DNA from: Abelmoschus esculentus
Lineage: Eukaryota; Streptophyta; Magnoliopsida; Malvales; Malvaceae
Assembly (NCBI GenBank): GCA_035048815.1
Contig: JAUCBN010000023.1
Coordinates: 8,191,501 to 8,255,500 of the forward strand
DNA length: 64,000 nt
Direction of reading: 5' to 3'
The position numbers and the translations under genes were made by a program. Below, piece by piece: positions 24,668-36,235 of the stretch. Numbering within the stretch: the first letter of the stretch is position 1; every line of letters begins with the position of its first letter. The notes under the pieces were generated by a model. It did no database searches. It was not told where the DNA came from and was given only the letters and a program-made list of their open reading frames with translations.

Positions 24668-27600
24668 TTACAAAGAAATCCGGGTTTTAATCGGTTTCAG
24701 CTTCAAGCCCATGCTTTCCGGCGAAAGCAGCTCCGGAGAGATGCAAGGACTCAAAGGGCTTCTTGGGCTAATGCTTAGAGTTGGACGGTATAAGCCGTAT
24801 CCCATTAGAAAGTACTCTATCGGTATCAACATGGCATGGGGTTGCTCCTCAGTGACCATTGACCCGCATGCCTGAACCTTAGGTTCCATCATTTCAAGAT
24901 TGTTAGTTCATTGAAAGTTAGATGTATGATGTCATAACATGTTAGACATTGGACTGTCGGCATACCTCCACTAGGGCACTGTATCTTCTATCTAATTTCG
25001 ATGTCATGTGAAGGGCCTCGGAATGGAACGGAGAGTTCTCCCCAACAAATATTAGCGAACGGCAATGGAGTTTCCTCAATCCTTCGCTAAGGTCAGGTCT
25101 CCTGAAAGATGGTAATTAAACTACTCTAAGCACACCTTTTACTAAAGCAGTCTAGCAATCTATCATGGAGATGAGCTTACTCGTTCATTGCATCAAGGAA
25201 TCGGCAAACATTTATACTCTGCCTTTCATCTAGCAACTGCAAGGGTGGAAACAAAACTATTTGTGTCAGAACACTTCCGTAAGACGGACCATCATATTTT
25301 GTACAAGTGAATTGAATAGCAAAATACAAAGAGCTGAAGAACTAACTCTTCTGCATGCCTGAACTATATCGGATTCCAGTACTACAACACTACCACGAAC
25401 TTCCTGCAATTGTCATTTGCAACCTCATCACTCAATTAGTCCAATTCTAGACATAAAATAAAAAATAAATGGCACAAGTTTTTGAAGCAGAAAATACCTT
25501 ACTGAAGTATCGCTTAAGCAATAACTCCTTCACCATGCCACACATGCCATAGAAATAAAGCAAATTCGACATCACCTGAAATAATACGAACAATATAGCT
25601 AAGCACGTATCGTAAGTATTTATTCCCTAAAAGAAACTAAAATGGTGTAGAACAGGAACCTTATTCAACAACCATTCTGTCCATGAAGGCGGTCTGCAGA
25701 GGGGTGAAACAAGTATTAACCCAAGGACACGTCTGTGTTTCATCTATTAAGGAAAAACAAAGCAAAAGTAATCATTTCCAATTCAAGAGAGAATGATATT
25801 TGTTTCTAAATGAAAAAAAGGATTCAAGAAAAATTAAGCATACTATGCCAAGATAGTTGACCTACCGCAAATCGGGTAAGAATATATGCTCCGGCTGTAA
25901 CTCCCATACACATTACGGAACTAAGCCTGAGGTTAAAACATTAAAGAAATAAAGAGGAGTTACAGATAAGGAATATCAGCTTGCTTGCCTTTATTCTTTC
26001 CAATATAAATTATTAGTAGTGATGATATATTAAAGAAGAAGACAGCTTAAGAAATTATATAATGGGTGGTAGGTGCCTCAATTCACATCATTTTCGGACA
26101 ACTACAGCACACCAATTACCAGACATCATGGCAACATAATATGTGTCATAAAATGTCTAGAACATATGAGATTATAGTTAGGTAAATTTCTAATCGGCTG
26201 ACACTTGGAAAGATAAAGCAAATAAAGTAACGATGAAACTATATTTTACCCGAAAAAGTCGAGAACCTCAACAATCTGATCTGCCAAGTCATCAACGGAA
26301 GGAATAAGGTCATCAGAACCGATTGGGGCAGCTCCCAACTGCAATATTTCTTGAAGGAAGCTCCAATAAGAAAGGTGTGAATTATAGGACTAAACCGGAA
26401 AAGGAAGATTAAAACATTCATAGAGCCGACCTCATGCCCTGGAGGACTTATATGATATATGCAAAAGTTGTGCAAGAGTAAGGAACAAACTTCTGGGCAA
26501 AAGAACAAGCCTTGGAAACAGGAGATATCTGCACAATGTCACGTAATTAAAAATTTGAGATACTAAACATATCACCACATGAAATGATCTTGGTCAGTAC
26601 GAAAATCTACAAAAGAAGTCATGAACGTCCAACATATTTCGGATTAAAAGCATTTCAGCCTCAAAGTCCCTTGCACTATAATGAAAACCCGAATGAAGAT
26701 CTCAAATGTAAAACAATATCCATGTTTAAGGAGAAAATTCACCATGCAAAGGTAAAAAGCCAAATTGTTAACAAAAAATAAGTTCTATTTTCATAGACTC
26801 CGAAGCACTATTTTTTGTCCCGAGGGAGAAAGCATAACGAAATTCGACAAAACAATAATGTTTTAAGCATTACTTACGATTTAGAGCTAAATCGGGATAG
26901 GTAACAAGAGCAGGCTTATCTTGGTCTCCAAATACAACAACAGAAACCGTACCAAGGCGAGTTTTCACAAGGTACTCCTGCATATAAATTTCAACAATGC
27001 ATTGTTATTCATTTAACAAACCTTCACCAAAACAACCAAATGAATCGAAACCAAATTACCATCAAAACGAGAGGAAAAAAACGCATCAATTCGAACCAAT
27101 AACAAGAGTAAAAAATAACAATATATGATCTAGTATTACTATGTAAAAATCCAACTCACTTGTGTGTCGTTTACCTCAAAACTAGAACAAAAGCATATCC
27201 CAAATTAAGTATATTCTAACTAGATAAAGCTAGAATATGCAGCAGAATTCCTTTAATCAGAATACAATTTTGATCATTCAAGCATGTTATTCACCACCCA
27301 AACTCCAAATTCGACAAGACATTGAAATAAAACTCATGAACTTACTAGCAAAATAGTGATTTAAATTTTAAAACCCATTATAGTTTCAAAACATCGTTGA
27401 ATTTAATCTATCTGGGTACTTCTAAAATGAGGAACAAGAGAAGAATCAAAATCCAATAATCAAATGATGGAAACTAAAAAAAATAAGCTACAAAGCTTAA
27501 AAATAGAGAATTGAACAAAAAATGGAAGAATAATCCAGCTTAGCTAAAGAAAAGATATATAGCTGCTGCATTAAGCTTCTTTTTCCATTACGTTTTCTCT

Positions 27601-27718
27601 TCAATTCCCGCATTTTCTCAGTAACCAAACTGGAAGATAAATTATCAATGCAAGGTACCTTGCCGCCTAGAGAGATCATTTCTATATCAATAGAAACCGA
27701 ATCGCTAGAATCTGCCAT
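24668..27718 (-). CDS. NDL1: NDL1-type protein (Ndr family, alpha/beta-hydrolase fold)
   Basis: Eleven exons on the minus strand: 27659-27718, 26878-26977, 26431-26528, 26250-26338, 25866-25926, 25660-25743, 25498-25575, 25347-25403, 25181-25236, 24966-25101, 24668-24877. They total 1029 bases, 342 residues plus stop, the normal length. Landmarks in order: MADSSDSVSIDIEMISLGGK, EYLVKTRLGTVSVVVFGDQD, PALVTYPDLALN, CFQGLFFCPEVCSLLLHNFC, YHISPPGHE, CMGVTAGAYILTRFA, RRVLGLILVSPLC, and a C-terminal SPRSPLSPCISPELLSPESM. Arabidopsis NDL1 binds the G-protein beta/gamma complex and RGS1 and affects auxin transport and root branching; Ndr proteins have a hydrolase fold but are not known to be enzymes. 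All splice phases close. Whether it is the NDL1, NDL2 or NDL3 orthologue is not resolved. Confidence 0.92.
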
Positions 27719-27771
27719 CTTCCCCTCTCACTACCAAAACGAAGACGCGTTTTTAGAACTGGGTTGTGTTC

Positions 27772-27779
27772 CTTATATA
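27772..27779 (-). promoter_or_regulatory. Candidate TATA box of the NDL1-type gene
   Basis: On the minus strand GGTATATAAGG lies about 54 bases upstream of the start codon, giving a leader of roughly 25-30 bases. The flanking 150 bases are notably GC-richer than the intergenic DNA further right. Confidence 0.5.
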
Positions 27780-28220
27780 CCTGTTTTATTTTCGAAAATA
27801 CAAGTTTAACTCGTGGTTAACTCTGTCCGAGTCACCGACGCTCCATGACTCAGAGTCAAAGGGAAAACTCGTAACTCACAAGGGTACCGTACTAGCGGGC
27901 TTAAACCCGGGTCTCGGGTCTATATAACCCTGGTTAAGAAACCGACAATTTCTTCCATTTTACGACATTGCCCCATTTCCTTTCCCAGTTTATTTTTTTA
28001 CCATTTTAGCAGCGTATTTTATTCTTGGTCAAACTCTTTTATTACTCCCTGTATTATGTGATATTGGTGTATTTAGTCCTTATACTCTAATTTATCATTT
28101 TTTAGTCCACACAATTTTCAAATAAAAAATTCAATTCTGATTAAATTCCGACAGTGGTGTGTGTTCAAATTTTTTGGATTTGGTTGGTTGATTTTTTTTA
28201 ACCCTTCTCTTATATAATTA

Positions 28221-28588
28221 TATTTTATTATATCTAGATCACTTAATTATAATAAAATTATATTTAAGTCACTCGATTATTAAAAGTTATATTTAGGTTA
28301 TTTAATTATGTGTGCGGTTATATTTGGATTATCCTTCATTTTTAATATATATAAATTTTTCATTAAATTAATTAATTATTTTAAATGAACTATTTTAGTG
28401 TTAATAATGATATACAAGTGACTTAAAAGGAAAAAAAAAAAAACTAAATTAATATATATTTTTTAATATAAAGGATGACCATAATATAATTTTACATGTA
28501 ATTAAGTGATGACTCAAATATAATTTTTAAATAATAAAATAACTTAAATATAATATTAGCGATAATTGAGTTACCTCTATTTTAATTT
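28221..28588. repeat. Foldback built from CACTTAATTAT units, copy 2
   Basis: Same architecture as at 19072: TATATTTAAGTCACTCGATTAT-type units in direct orientation, a GGATTATCCTTCATTTTTAA centre, then inverse units (TAATTAAGTGATGACTCAAAT). Outer ends are decayed. Confidence 0.6.
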
Positions 28589-28798
28589 ATCCATTTATTT
28601 ATTAAATACCGTAATAAAGCTCATTATTGTTTATAAAAAGGATATTTAAAAATATTTAAATTTATAAGAGGTAACAATGAATTATATATTTTTAGAGAAT
28701 TAAATAATAATTTTATTATTATATCAACCTATATTTTTTTTTAATTTTTAAAATTGTAGAGGAAACGTGACTCTCGTCAGTCCCTTGACCCTTACGTT

Positions 28799-29320
28799 TA
28801 GGGTGTGTATTATTCGATTTCAATCAAATTAATCGACCGAATCAAAATTATTTTAGTTAATTCGATCGATTAAGTAGTCGAAATAATCAAATTAATCAAA
28901 ATTATTTTAACGGTTAATTTATTTTTAAATCAATTAATTAGTCAAAATAATCAAAATTATTATATATTAAATATTATATATATTATATTTAACTTTTGTC
29001 ATTTAACTTTTAAAAATGTATAAAATGTTCATTAAATTTTTAAAATTATAAAATGATCACTAAATTTTTATTAAATTAATATAAAATAAAAGTTTGGTGA
29101 CTAAAAAATTATTTTAGTATAATCTGAGGACCTATTATATAATTTAACTAAAATTTATAATAAATTTCGGTTAATTCAGTTAATTCGACTAATTAACTGA
29201 AATAATTTCCGGTCGGTTAATTCGGTTAAAGAAAATTCATTTTGATTGACGGTTAAGATTTTAAAAACTTCGATTAATTCGATTCGACCACCGACCGAAT
29301 TAATCCAATACACACCCCTA
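28799..29320. mobile_element. hAT-like element with TAGGG(G)TGTGTATT ends
   Basis: The left end TAGGGTGTGTATTATTCGA and the complement of the right end, TAGGGGTGTGTATTGGATT, are inverted repeats. Sub-terminal text is rich in TTAATTCG/CGAATTAA words in both orientations. Flanking 8-mers (CTTACGTT and CTTCAACC) match only in part. No coding capacity. Confidence 0.62.
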
Positions 29321-31288
29321 CTTCAACCTTTCATTATTGATCGGTTAATTTGTGCACTTTAATCATTTTATATATATAGTTCATATGATTAATTTACTTT
29401 TATTTTTGTAAACTTTTTAATTTTATCATATTTATATTTATTCGATAAAATTAACAATTCTTTTTAATTAAAATTATTATTTTTTTAATTTAATAGTGTT
29501 TAACGATATTAACCTTAATGATATTCACTGATATTCGATATCTATAGTAGAATTTTTCTTTTCTCTACTTATAAAATATCTAAATAAAATGATATTGTCA
29601 AGTGGGGCCCAAATCAACCACATCATCAATCCATGTCATCAAACAATGCGACACCGTTTTCTCCCCAGGTTGGTATCTGTCATTACCACTCAACCAATGG
29701 GCGACGGTAACCCCGTGACCAGTCCTCTCCGTACCGCTTTCATGTCGTTTTACTAAAACGTTTTTTCATTTATTTTTTTCCAGAAATAAATAAATTAATT
29801 TTTTTGTCTAAATAAATAAGAAATTTTGGGTTATCAACATGAATATGAACTTTTTATTTAAATGTTTTTTTAGATTTTCATAGAAAAATCTTATAAATCT
29901 TATTGTTTGGATTTTTCTTATAATATTGTATTTGAAAAATATTTTTTAAAATATTGTTGATTTTACTGTAAAAGTAAAGTTGGATTCAATCCGACTTTTA
30001 GTAGTGATTTTTTTTTATATTAAAAAATTAAAGTCAAGAACAAGAGACTTTGACTTTGAATAGTAAAAAATTCAAATAAAAAACACTAAAATTGATGACA
30101 AGAGGCTTCGACTTTAAATAGTGTTTTTATTTTTTAATCCGATTACTGTTTATAGTCGTATTTTAATGAATTCGACTTCACTGTTATTATTTAAAGTATA
30201 ATATTTTAAAAAATTATTTTCTAAATGTAGTATGGTAAAAATATATATTTAAATAATAATATTTATGAGATTTGGTCCAATTTTAAAGCCATGTATTATT
30301 TGGTGCACAATACTATATAATATATGTTTTTAGTTCATGCTTTAAAGTCAATCATTTTTCAAACTTTTAGAGGTTGACATTTTACCACACAAAATACCCT
30401 ACATTTTAAATTCTTAATTGATAAAGTTATTCAATGGTTAAATTTGTTTTTCTTACGTAAACCATTTTTAGGGTTAATTTGATATCGTTTTTGAAAAGTA
30501 CAGTGAAAAGATAATTTTAAAATATATTTTAAAATTATTTAATTTAAAATAAAAGTATTTGATATTGTTATCAAAAAATATTTTTATATAGATAAATATA
30601 TTTATTTTAGATATCTTTTTAAAAATAAAAAAGGGTTAATAATACAGACGATGATAAATAATACTTTTATTTAAAAGTGCTTTTAGAAAAGGTAAAAGGT
30701 AAAAAATTATTGATTTTGAAAAAAATAATTTTTATTGTTTTTCCGATTTTCAAGACTTCGCCTTGACTAATCCAAACCGTATCGCACATCTAGCTTTGGT
30801 GGATGAGTCTCCCAACAAGAATTTTCTACATACACAATATCTCGAAAAATTACTTTTTATCTCAAAAACACTTTTCAAAAATATTATAAAATAAAGCTTA
30901 AATCAAATTTAAATAACGATATTTCTTATTTAAATTCGATTCCAAAATAATATATAAATTTTAATCCAAACTACTTTTTAGTATTATTTTTAATTATGAA
31001 TCAAGGTTTTAAGTCGACTCAAAAATCATGGTCTTGGAACTTCTATTAATCATAGCAATCGACGAATATAATTTTGTGACATAAATAAATTTAATATTTT
31101 TAATTTTATTGTCACGTGTTTAGAGTTTCACTCGTCTTCTAATTTCACTTAACATTTATTTTAATCCTTATTATTTCTTCTTTTAAATCTATATTTTAGT
31201 ATATAGTGTATTGTATATTTATATTATACTATACAAGTATAATATATAGTATGTTATCTACGTGTATATATATTATAGCCTTTATTAG
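29321..31288. other. AT-rich intergenic DNA without a gene
   Basis: Mostly AT-rich with no supported frame. A less AT-rich island at about 29600-29760 contains CCAGTCCTCTCCGTACCGC but no recognisable gene. A short inverse pair around 30000-30140 (AGAGACTTTGACTTTGAATAG and similar) suggests another decayed element. Confidence 0.4.
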
Positions 31289-31699
31289 GAGAAATTATTC
31301 TATAAACCGGTTTCACCACGTTATCCATGGTCCTTAAGAACAAAAAACAAATCCACGTCATCATTTTTTACACATCATCTGCACACTCATAATTTTAATT
31401 TCCAAATCATCCTTCTAAATAAAATATATTAAAATTAAAAAAAATAATGACGTGGATTTGTTTTTTAATTAGGGTTTAGGGTTAGGGTTAGGATTTAGGG
31501 TTAGGGTTTAGGGTTTAGAATAAAAAACAAATCCACATTATCATTTTTTTTAATTTTAATATATTTTATTTAGAGAGATGATTTAGAAATTAAAATTATG
31601 AGTATGCAGATGATGTGTAAAAAATAATGACATGGATTTGTTTTTTGTTCTTAAGGACCATGAATGATGTGATATAACCGGTCCATAGAATAATTTCTC
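31289..31699. mobile_element. Mutator-type foldback MITE with a telomere-motif loop, exact 9-bp target duplication
   Basis: The ends are GAGAAATTATTCTATAAACC and GGTCCATAGAATAATTTCTC, and the inverted arms pair over about 180 bases (for example GACGTGGATTTGTTTTTT against its complement). The exact 9-base repeat CTTTATTAG flanks it (31280-31288 and 31700-31708). The centre (about 31471-31519) is a run of TTTAGGG and TTAGGG words. Related to the element at 13197 by end sequence. Confidence 0.85.
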
Positions 31700-31989
31700 C
31701 TTTATTAGTTATTTGTATTATTTTCTTGGATAGTAAATATATCTCTTTAGTTGAATATACGTAATCTACTTCCCTTTTTATTTTTGGTGTTTAATATATA
31801 AATATTCTTTTATATTATGTGTATTATCTTATATTATAAATTTATATCTTATATATCAATTTTTGAGTTTAGTGGGGGTGTGAATCCTTCTCCACTCATA
31901 ATTTACCCTCGAATTTAAATTAATTTTAGTTTATTTTTTAAAATTATATTGTCTCTTGAATTAAAATCTTAATTTCGTCCTATATGTAA

Positions 31990-32239
31990 GAAAAATTATA
32001 TTATGGATAAGTCTCACTATATTATCCATGGACCAATCACTATAAATCATTTATTTCGTCATTTTTTTATGTCATGTTAAGTGAATCTTCAACATATTTA
32101 CTGTTAATTTATTTTAAAAATGGGGTTTTCAAGTGAAAATTCACTTAAAAAAATATGACATAAAAAATTGATAAGATGAATGATTTTTAATGGTTGATCT
32201 CATGGACACATGATGAGATTTACCCAAAATATAATTTCT
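31990..32239. mobile_element. Mutator-type MITE, related copy
   Basis: The ends GAAAAATTATATTATGGATAAG and (complement of right end) AAGAAATTATATTTTGGGTAA match the family. Arms include CATTTATTTCGTCATTTTTT and its approximate inverse, with AAGTGAATCTTCA near the centre as in the copies at 13197 and 35667. The target duplication is not resolved. Confidence 0.65.
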
Positions 32240-32304
32240 TTGAATAGTAATTATTACAACCGATCGCCTTCACGTTAAGTTTGAGTCTACAATCTATTAC
32301 CAAG

Positions 32305-32560
32305 GAAAAATTATATCATGATCCCGACCTACCACGTCAGCCGTGGTCCCATCCAATAATAACTACTCACTTCACCATTAATCTCCAACTTATTTTTTTT
32401 TCAAACCAATGAATCTTCACTCATAATTTTCATATCATTTTAAAAATATAATTTCTGAAAATTATATTAATTATATAATTAATTAATAACGGAATGAATA
32501 GTTTTTATTAGCCAAAGACTATAACTGATGTGATAGGTCGAACCTATAATATAATCTCTC
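32305..32560. mobile_element. Mutator-type MITE, related copy
   Basis: Ends GAAAAATTATATCATGATCCCGACC and (complement of right) GAGAGATTATATTATAGGTTCG. Flanking 9-mers ATTACCAAG and AGTACAAAG match at 7 of 9. The centre again has GAATCTTCACTCAT. Confidence 0.68.
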
Positions 32561-32825
32561 AGTACAAAGACAGTACACACAATCCCGCAAGAATCTTTTT
32601 GTACATTTTAAGACAAAGGATGAGTCAACTCAGCAACCACACCGACACACGGTCGTGGTACAACTGAGTCAACTCAGACCACGAGATGAGACGAGTTTTC
32701 AGACCTTACAGCGTACACGTGATGAGTAATTACTAATTTAATAGAAAGTTATTTTCAGGCATTTAACGAAAAACATATTACTAGTATTTCATTCCTAAGA
32801 AATTTCCAATTTATGTAATATCGTA

Positions 32826-33493
32826 TAGGGTAATTTATTCTGATGATCATCCAACAAATTAAAGATATTTATTTTGGTCATTAAATTATTGAATTTGTCA
32901 ATTAAGTCATTCAATTTATTAAATCGATTTATTTTGGTCACTATCGTTAAAATTCTAACGGAAAAAGTTAACGACGGTGACGTGTCAATTAAACAAAATT
33001 TATAAAATTACATATTTAATCTTTATAATTTATTTATTATTTTAATTTAATTATAATTTAAAATTAATAAATAATATTAACCTTCCAATCCGATGATGAC
33101 ATGTGTCATCATAAATCGAATATTAAATAATTTCAAATCTCATTAATTCTATTTTATACTCTTTAATGTTTACCGATAAAGTAATACTTAAATAATATGT
33201 GTTGATATGTTATGACACATATTATCACCGGATTGGATGATTAATTTTATTTATTAATTTTAAATTATGGTTAAATTAAAATAATATATATTATAGGGAT
33301 TAAATTTGTAATTTTACTGATTTTACTTAATTGACACGTCACTGTCGTTAATCTTTTTCGTTAAGATTTTAACAACGGTGACCAAAATCGATCGATTTAA
33401 TAAATTAGGTGGCTTGATTGACGAGTTCGATAATTCGATAATTAAAATAGATATCTCTAATTAGTTGGGTGATCACTAAAGTAGTGTACCCTA
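32826..33493. repeat. 668-bp foldback with about 170-bp inverted arms
   Basis: The outer arms TAGGGTA...GTGACGTGTCAATTAA pair with TTAATTGACACGTCACTG...TACCCTA at the other end. Shared blocks include AAATTAAAGATATTTATTTT, TTATTAAATCGATTTATTTT and GTTAACGACGGTGACGTGTC. Inner arms pair again around CCAATCCGATGATGACATGT. No coding frame and no clean target duplication. Confidence 0.8.
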
Positions 33494-33555
33494 AATTATA
33501 TTATTTCACGTGATGAGCTGGGTCAACTCATTACAATTTTTTTTATTGTTATCGT

Positions 33556-34063
33556 TAGGGGTGAGTATTCGATCGAGTCGAGTCGAGTTAAAAAATTTCA
33601 AGTTATTCGAGTTGACGAGTCATATTTTATAACTCAAACTTTATTTGAAATTTTTTCGGTTCGAGTCGAGTTTAAGAAATTCGAGTCGAATCGAGTCGAG
33701 CTTTCGAGTTTCTATAAATATTTAATTATAATTATTTATCATGTTATAGTATGATTTGCTTCCAATTTAGACGACTTTCTCTAATCATATAAGATATATA
33801 TGTATATTTTTTCATATGTAGCAATATTTCTTTATATTTTTATATTTCAATGTATATATATCATAAAAAATTGAGAGATTCGTCTGAAACTTAAAAATTA
33901 TTTCTTTAATTACTAAAAATTTTGAGTTATTAGAGTTTCCATTTTACAACTCAAACTTTATTTGAAATTTTTTCGAGTCGAGTCCAACCAGTCGAATATT
34001 TTTGCCTCGAATCAAGTCGAGTTATTCGGTTTTTTCGAGTCAAGTCGAGTTTTGCTCACCCTA
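33556..34063. mobile_element. hAT element with GAGTCGAGT sub-repeats, exact 8-bp target duplication
   Basis: Starts TAGGGGTGAGTATTCGATCG and ends TTTGCTCACCCTA. An exact 8-base direct repeat, GTTATCGT, lies on both sides (33548-33555 and 34064-34071). Both ends carry dense GAGTCGAGTCGAGTT-type words in opposite orientation, also as TTCGAGT and CGAGTTATTCG. No transposase frame. Confidence 0.87.
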
Positions 34064-34828
34064 GTTATCGTCGTGTATAAAATAATTATTTATTATATAT
34101 TTATAACTATTTTTTAAAATAGAATAATATGTAAATTTGAATTTAAACATATGTCGTAAATCCTCGTAACTTGTTGGTGTGTTTTACAAAATCTATGTAA
34201 AAGAAACATATATTATCATATTTATAGACAGGTTTGCCACTTTTGTTATGAAGTGTAAACATAAAGTGTTGTTTTTTTTTTCTCTTTGAAATGGATTTAA
34301 ATTAGATTTAAAGAAAGGATAAATAAATATTTAGATTTTTTAATAAGAAAAAAAGTTCAAAGTCAATATATTTGAGGGAAAATCAAACGTGACAAGAAAA
34401 TAAGAAGAATTAGAGTCGAATTTGGTTATAAAATCGATAATTCTTTTTTTTTTTTTTTATTTCGCGTCGAATAGTACAAGTTAAACCAATAAATCTAAAA
34501 AACATAAAAACATCACAAATCAAAACTTGAGGATTCGAAAAAGAAGATGAGATAATAACGTAAAAACTTCATTATTATCAAATTGTACAAGCAAACGCTT
34601 AGAATTAAAGAATCGAATAAATTTTAGACACTAAAAAATACTTTGTCAAGAGTATAATCATAATTAATAATTAATAAAATGTCGGCTGAATGATTAGTTG
34701 ATCGCTTGGATTGGGGGTCTGTCAAGAGTATTTGGACCAAAGCAAAGTTTAGTAATAAAAAAGTGTTAGAATTTCTACTGACGTGGCACATTCTCATTGT
34801 CTTGAAATAAAAATAAAAATAAAAGTTA

Positions 34829-35282
34829 GGTAAACTGCAACAAAAGTCACTTAATTATAGGTATAATTATATTTAGTCACTTAATTATTAAAAATTATAC
34901 TTAAATTATTTATTTGTGGATAAAGTTATATTTGGGTCACACAATTATTAAAGGTTACATTTAGATCACTCAATTATAAGTAAGGTTATATTTGTTTCAC
35001 CCTTCATATTTAAAAAAAATCATTAATTTAGTCTTTTTTTTAAAAAAAATCACTTGTATACCCTTGTTAACATTAGAGTACTTCATTTAAAATCATTAAT
35101 TAATCTAATACACAAATTAATAAACTTTTTTCAAATATAAAGAGTGATCTAAATGTAACCTTTAATAATTGGGTACCCTAAATATAACTTTATCCATAAA
35201 TAAATGACCTAAATATAATCAATAATTAAATGACTTAAATATAACTTTACTCATAATTAAGTGAACTCCGTTACAGTTTACC
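34829..35282. repeat. Foldback built from CACTTAATTAT units, copy 3
   Basis: Ends GGTAAACTGCAACAAAAGTC and (complement of right) GGTAAACTGTAACGGAGTTC are inverted repeats. Inside, TCACTTAATTAT/AAATTATATTT units recur at about 38-base intervals on each arm in opposite orientation, around a centre containing CACTTGTATACCC. Confidence 0.75.
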
Positions 35283-35666
35283 CATAAAGTTTACCCATAA
35301 AAGTTTGGTGAATCATTTTTACTGTCCTTCTCGTTGGGGTGATGTGATGATGATCTCATGGTAGGGAGAGAACCACGTGTTGGTTTGTTAAAGGCAGTCT
35401 TTGTATTTTGTATTTGCTTGAAATACAGGTGATTGAACTGGAATGATTGGGGTGCAAGCCTCTAAACAGTAAACGAATACGAAGTATATTTTCATGTTTA
35501 GTTGTTTCATTTTATTTGAGTTAGCAAATGATCATAATATATTATTTGTATTTATTCACTACGAAATATATTTTTTTATTCATTCATATTTTTTTATTAA
35601 ATAATAATCAAACTCAAATAAATATTAAATATTAATTTTTTTTAAAGTTTAAAGTCTCGACAATAA

Positions 35667-35919
35667 GAAATTATATTATGGGTAAGTATCACCACATCGT
35701 CTATTAAACCAATCACTAAAAATCATTAATCTCATTATTTGTTTCATGTCAAATTGTTTTTAAGTGAATCTTTACTCATATTTACTGTTAATTCATTTCA
35801 AAAATAGTTTTTTCAAGATTCACTTGAAAAAAAATATAACATAAAAAATTGATGAAATGAATGATTTTTAGTGGTTGATCTCATGAACATATAGTGAAAT
35901 TTACCCATAATATAATTTC
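35667..35919. mobile_element. Mutator-type MITE, related copy
   Basis: Ends GAAATTATATTATGGGTAAGT and (complement of right) AGAAATTATATTATGGGTAAA. It is close in sequence to 31990-32239, sharing AAAAATCATT, AAGTGAATCTTTACTCATAT and TGGTTGATCTCATGAACA. The target duplication was not resolved. Confidence 0.68.
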
Positions 35920-36235
35920 TTTTCAAAATTGAGTGATATTTGTTTTTTTTTCCTTTTCCTTTTATATTTTTAATATATGTTTTTATTTTTAAAAATATAA
36001 TATTCTTATTATAAAAAATAATAAATATAAATAGACATATGTGAATAGACTTAGATAAATATAAATGAACGAACATAAATGTATAAATTATCGAACATAA
36101 ATGAATGAACAAGATCTTTGTTTGTATCCGTTCATTTAACTAAATAAAAAAATATATTCATGTTCGTTTAATAAAATAAACGAACTTCTCATTAAACAGT
36201 TCTCTAAACGTTCTGTTAACTTACGATCCTATTGA

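Noticed and set aside
35813..36112. 99-residue minus-strand frame rich in Phe, Ile and Lys
   Set aside because: It lies across a MITE and AT-rich DNA; composition is that of low-complexity sequence, not a membrane protein.
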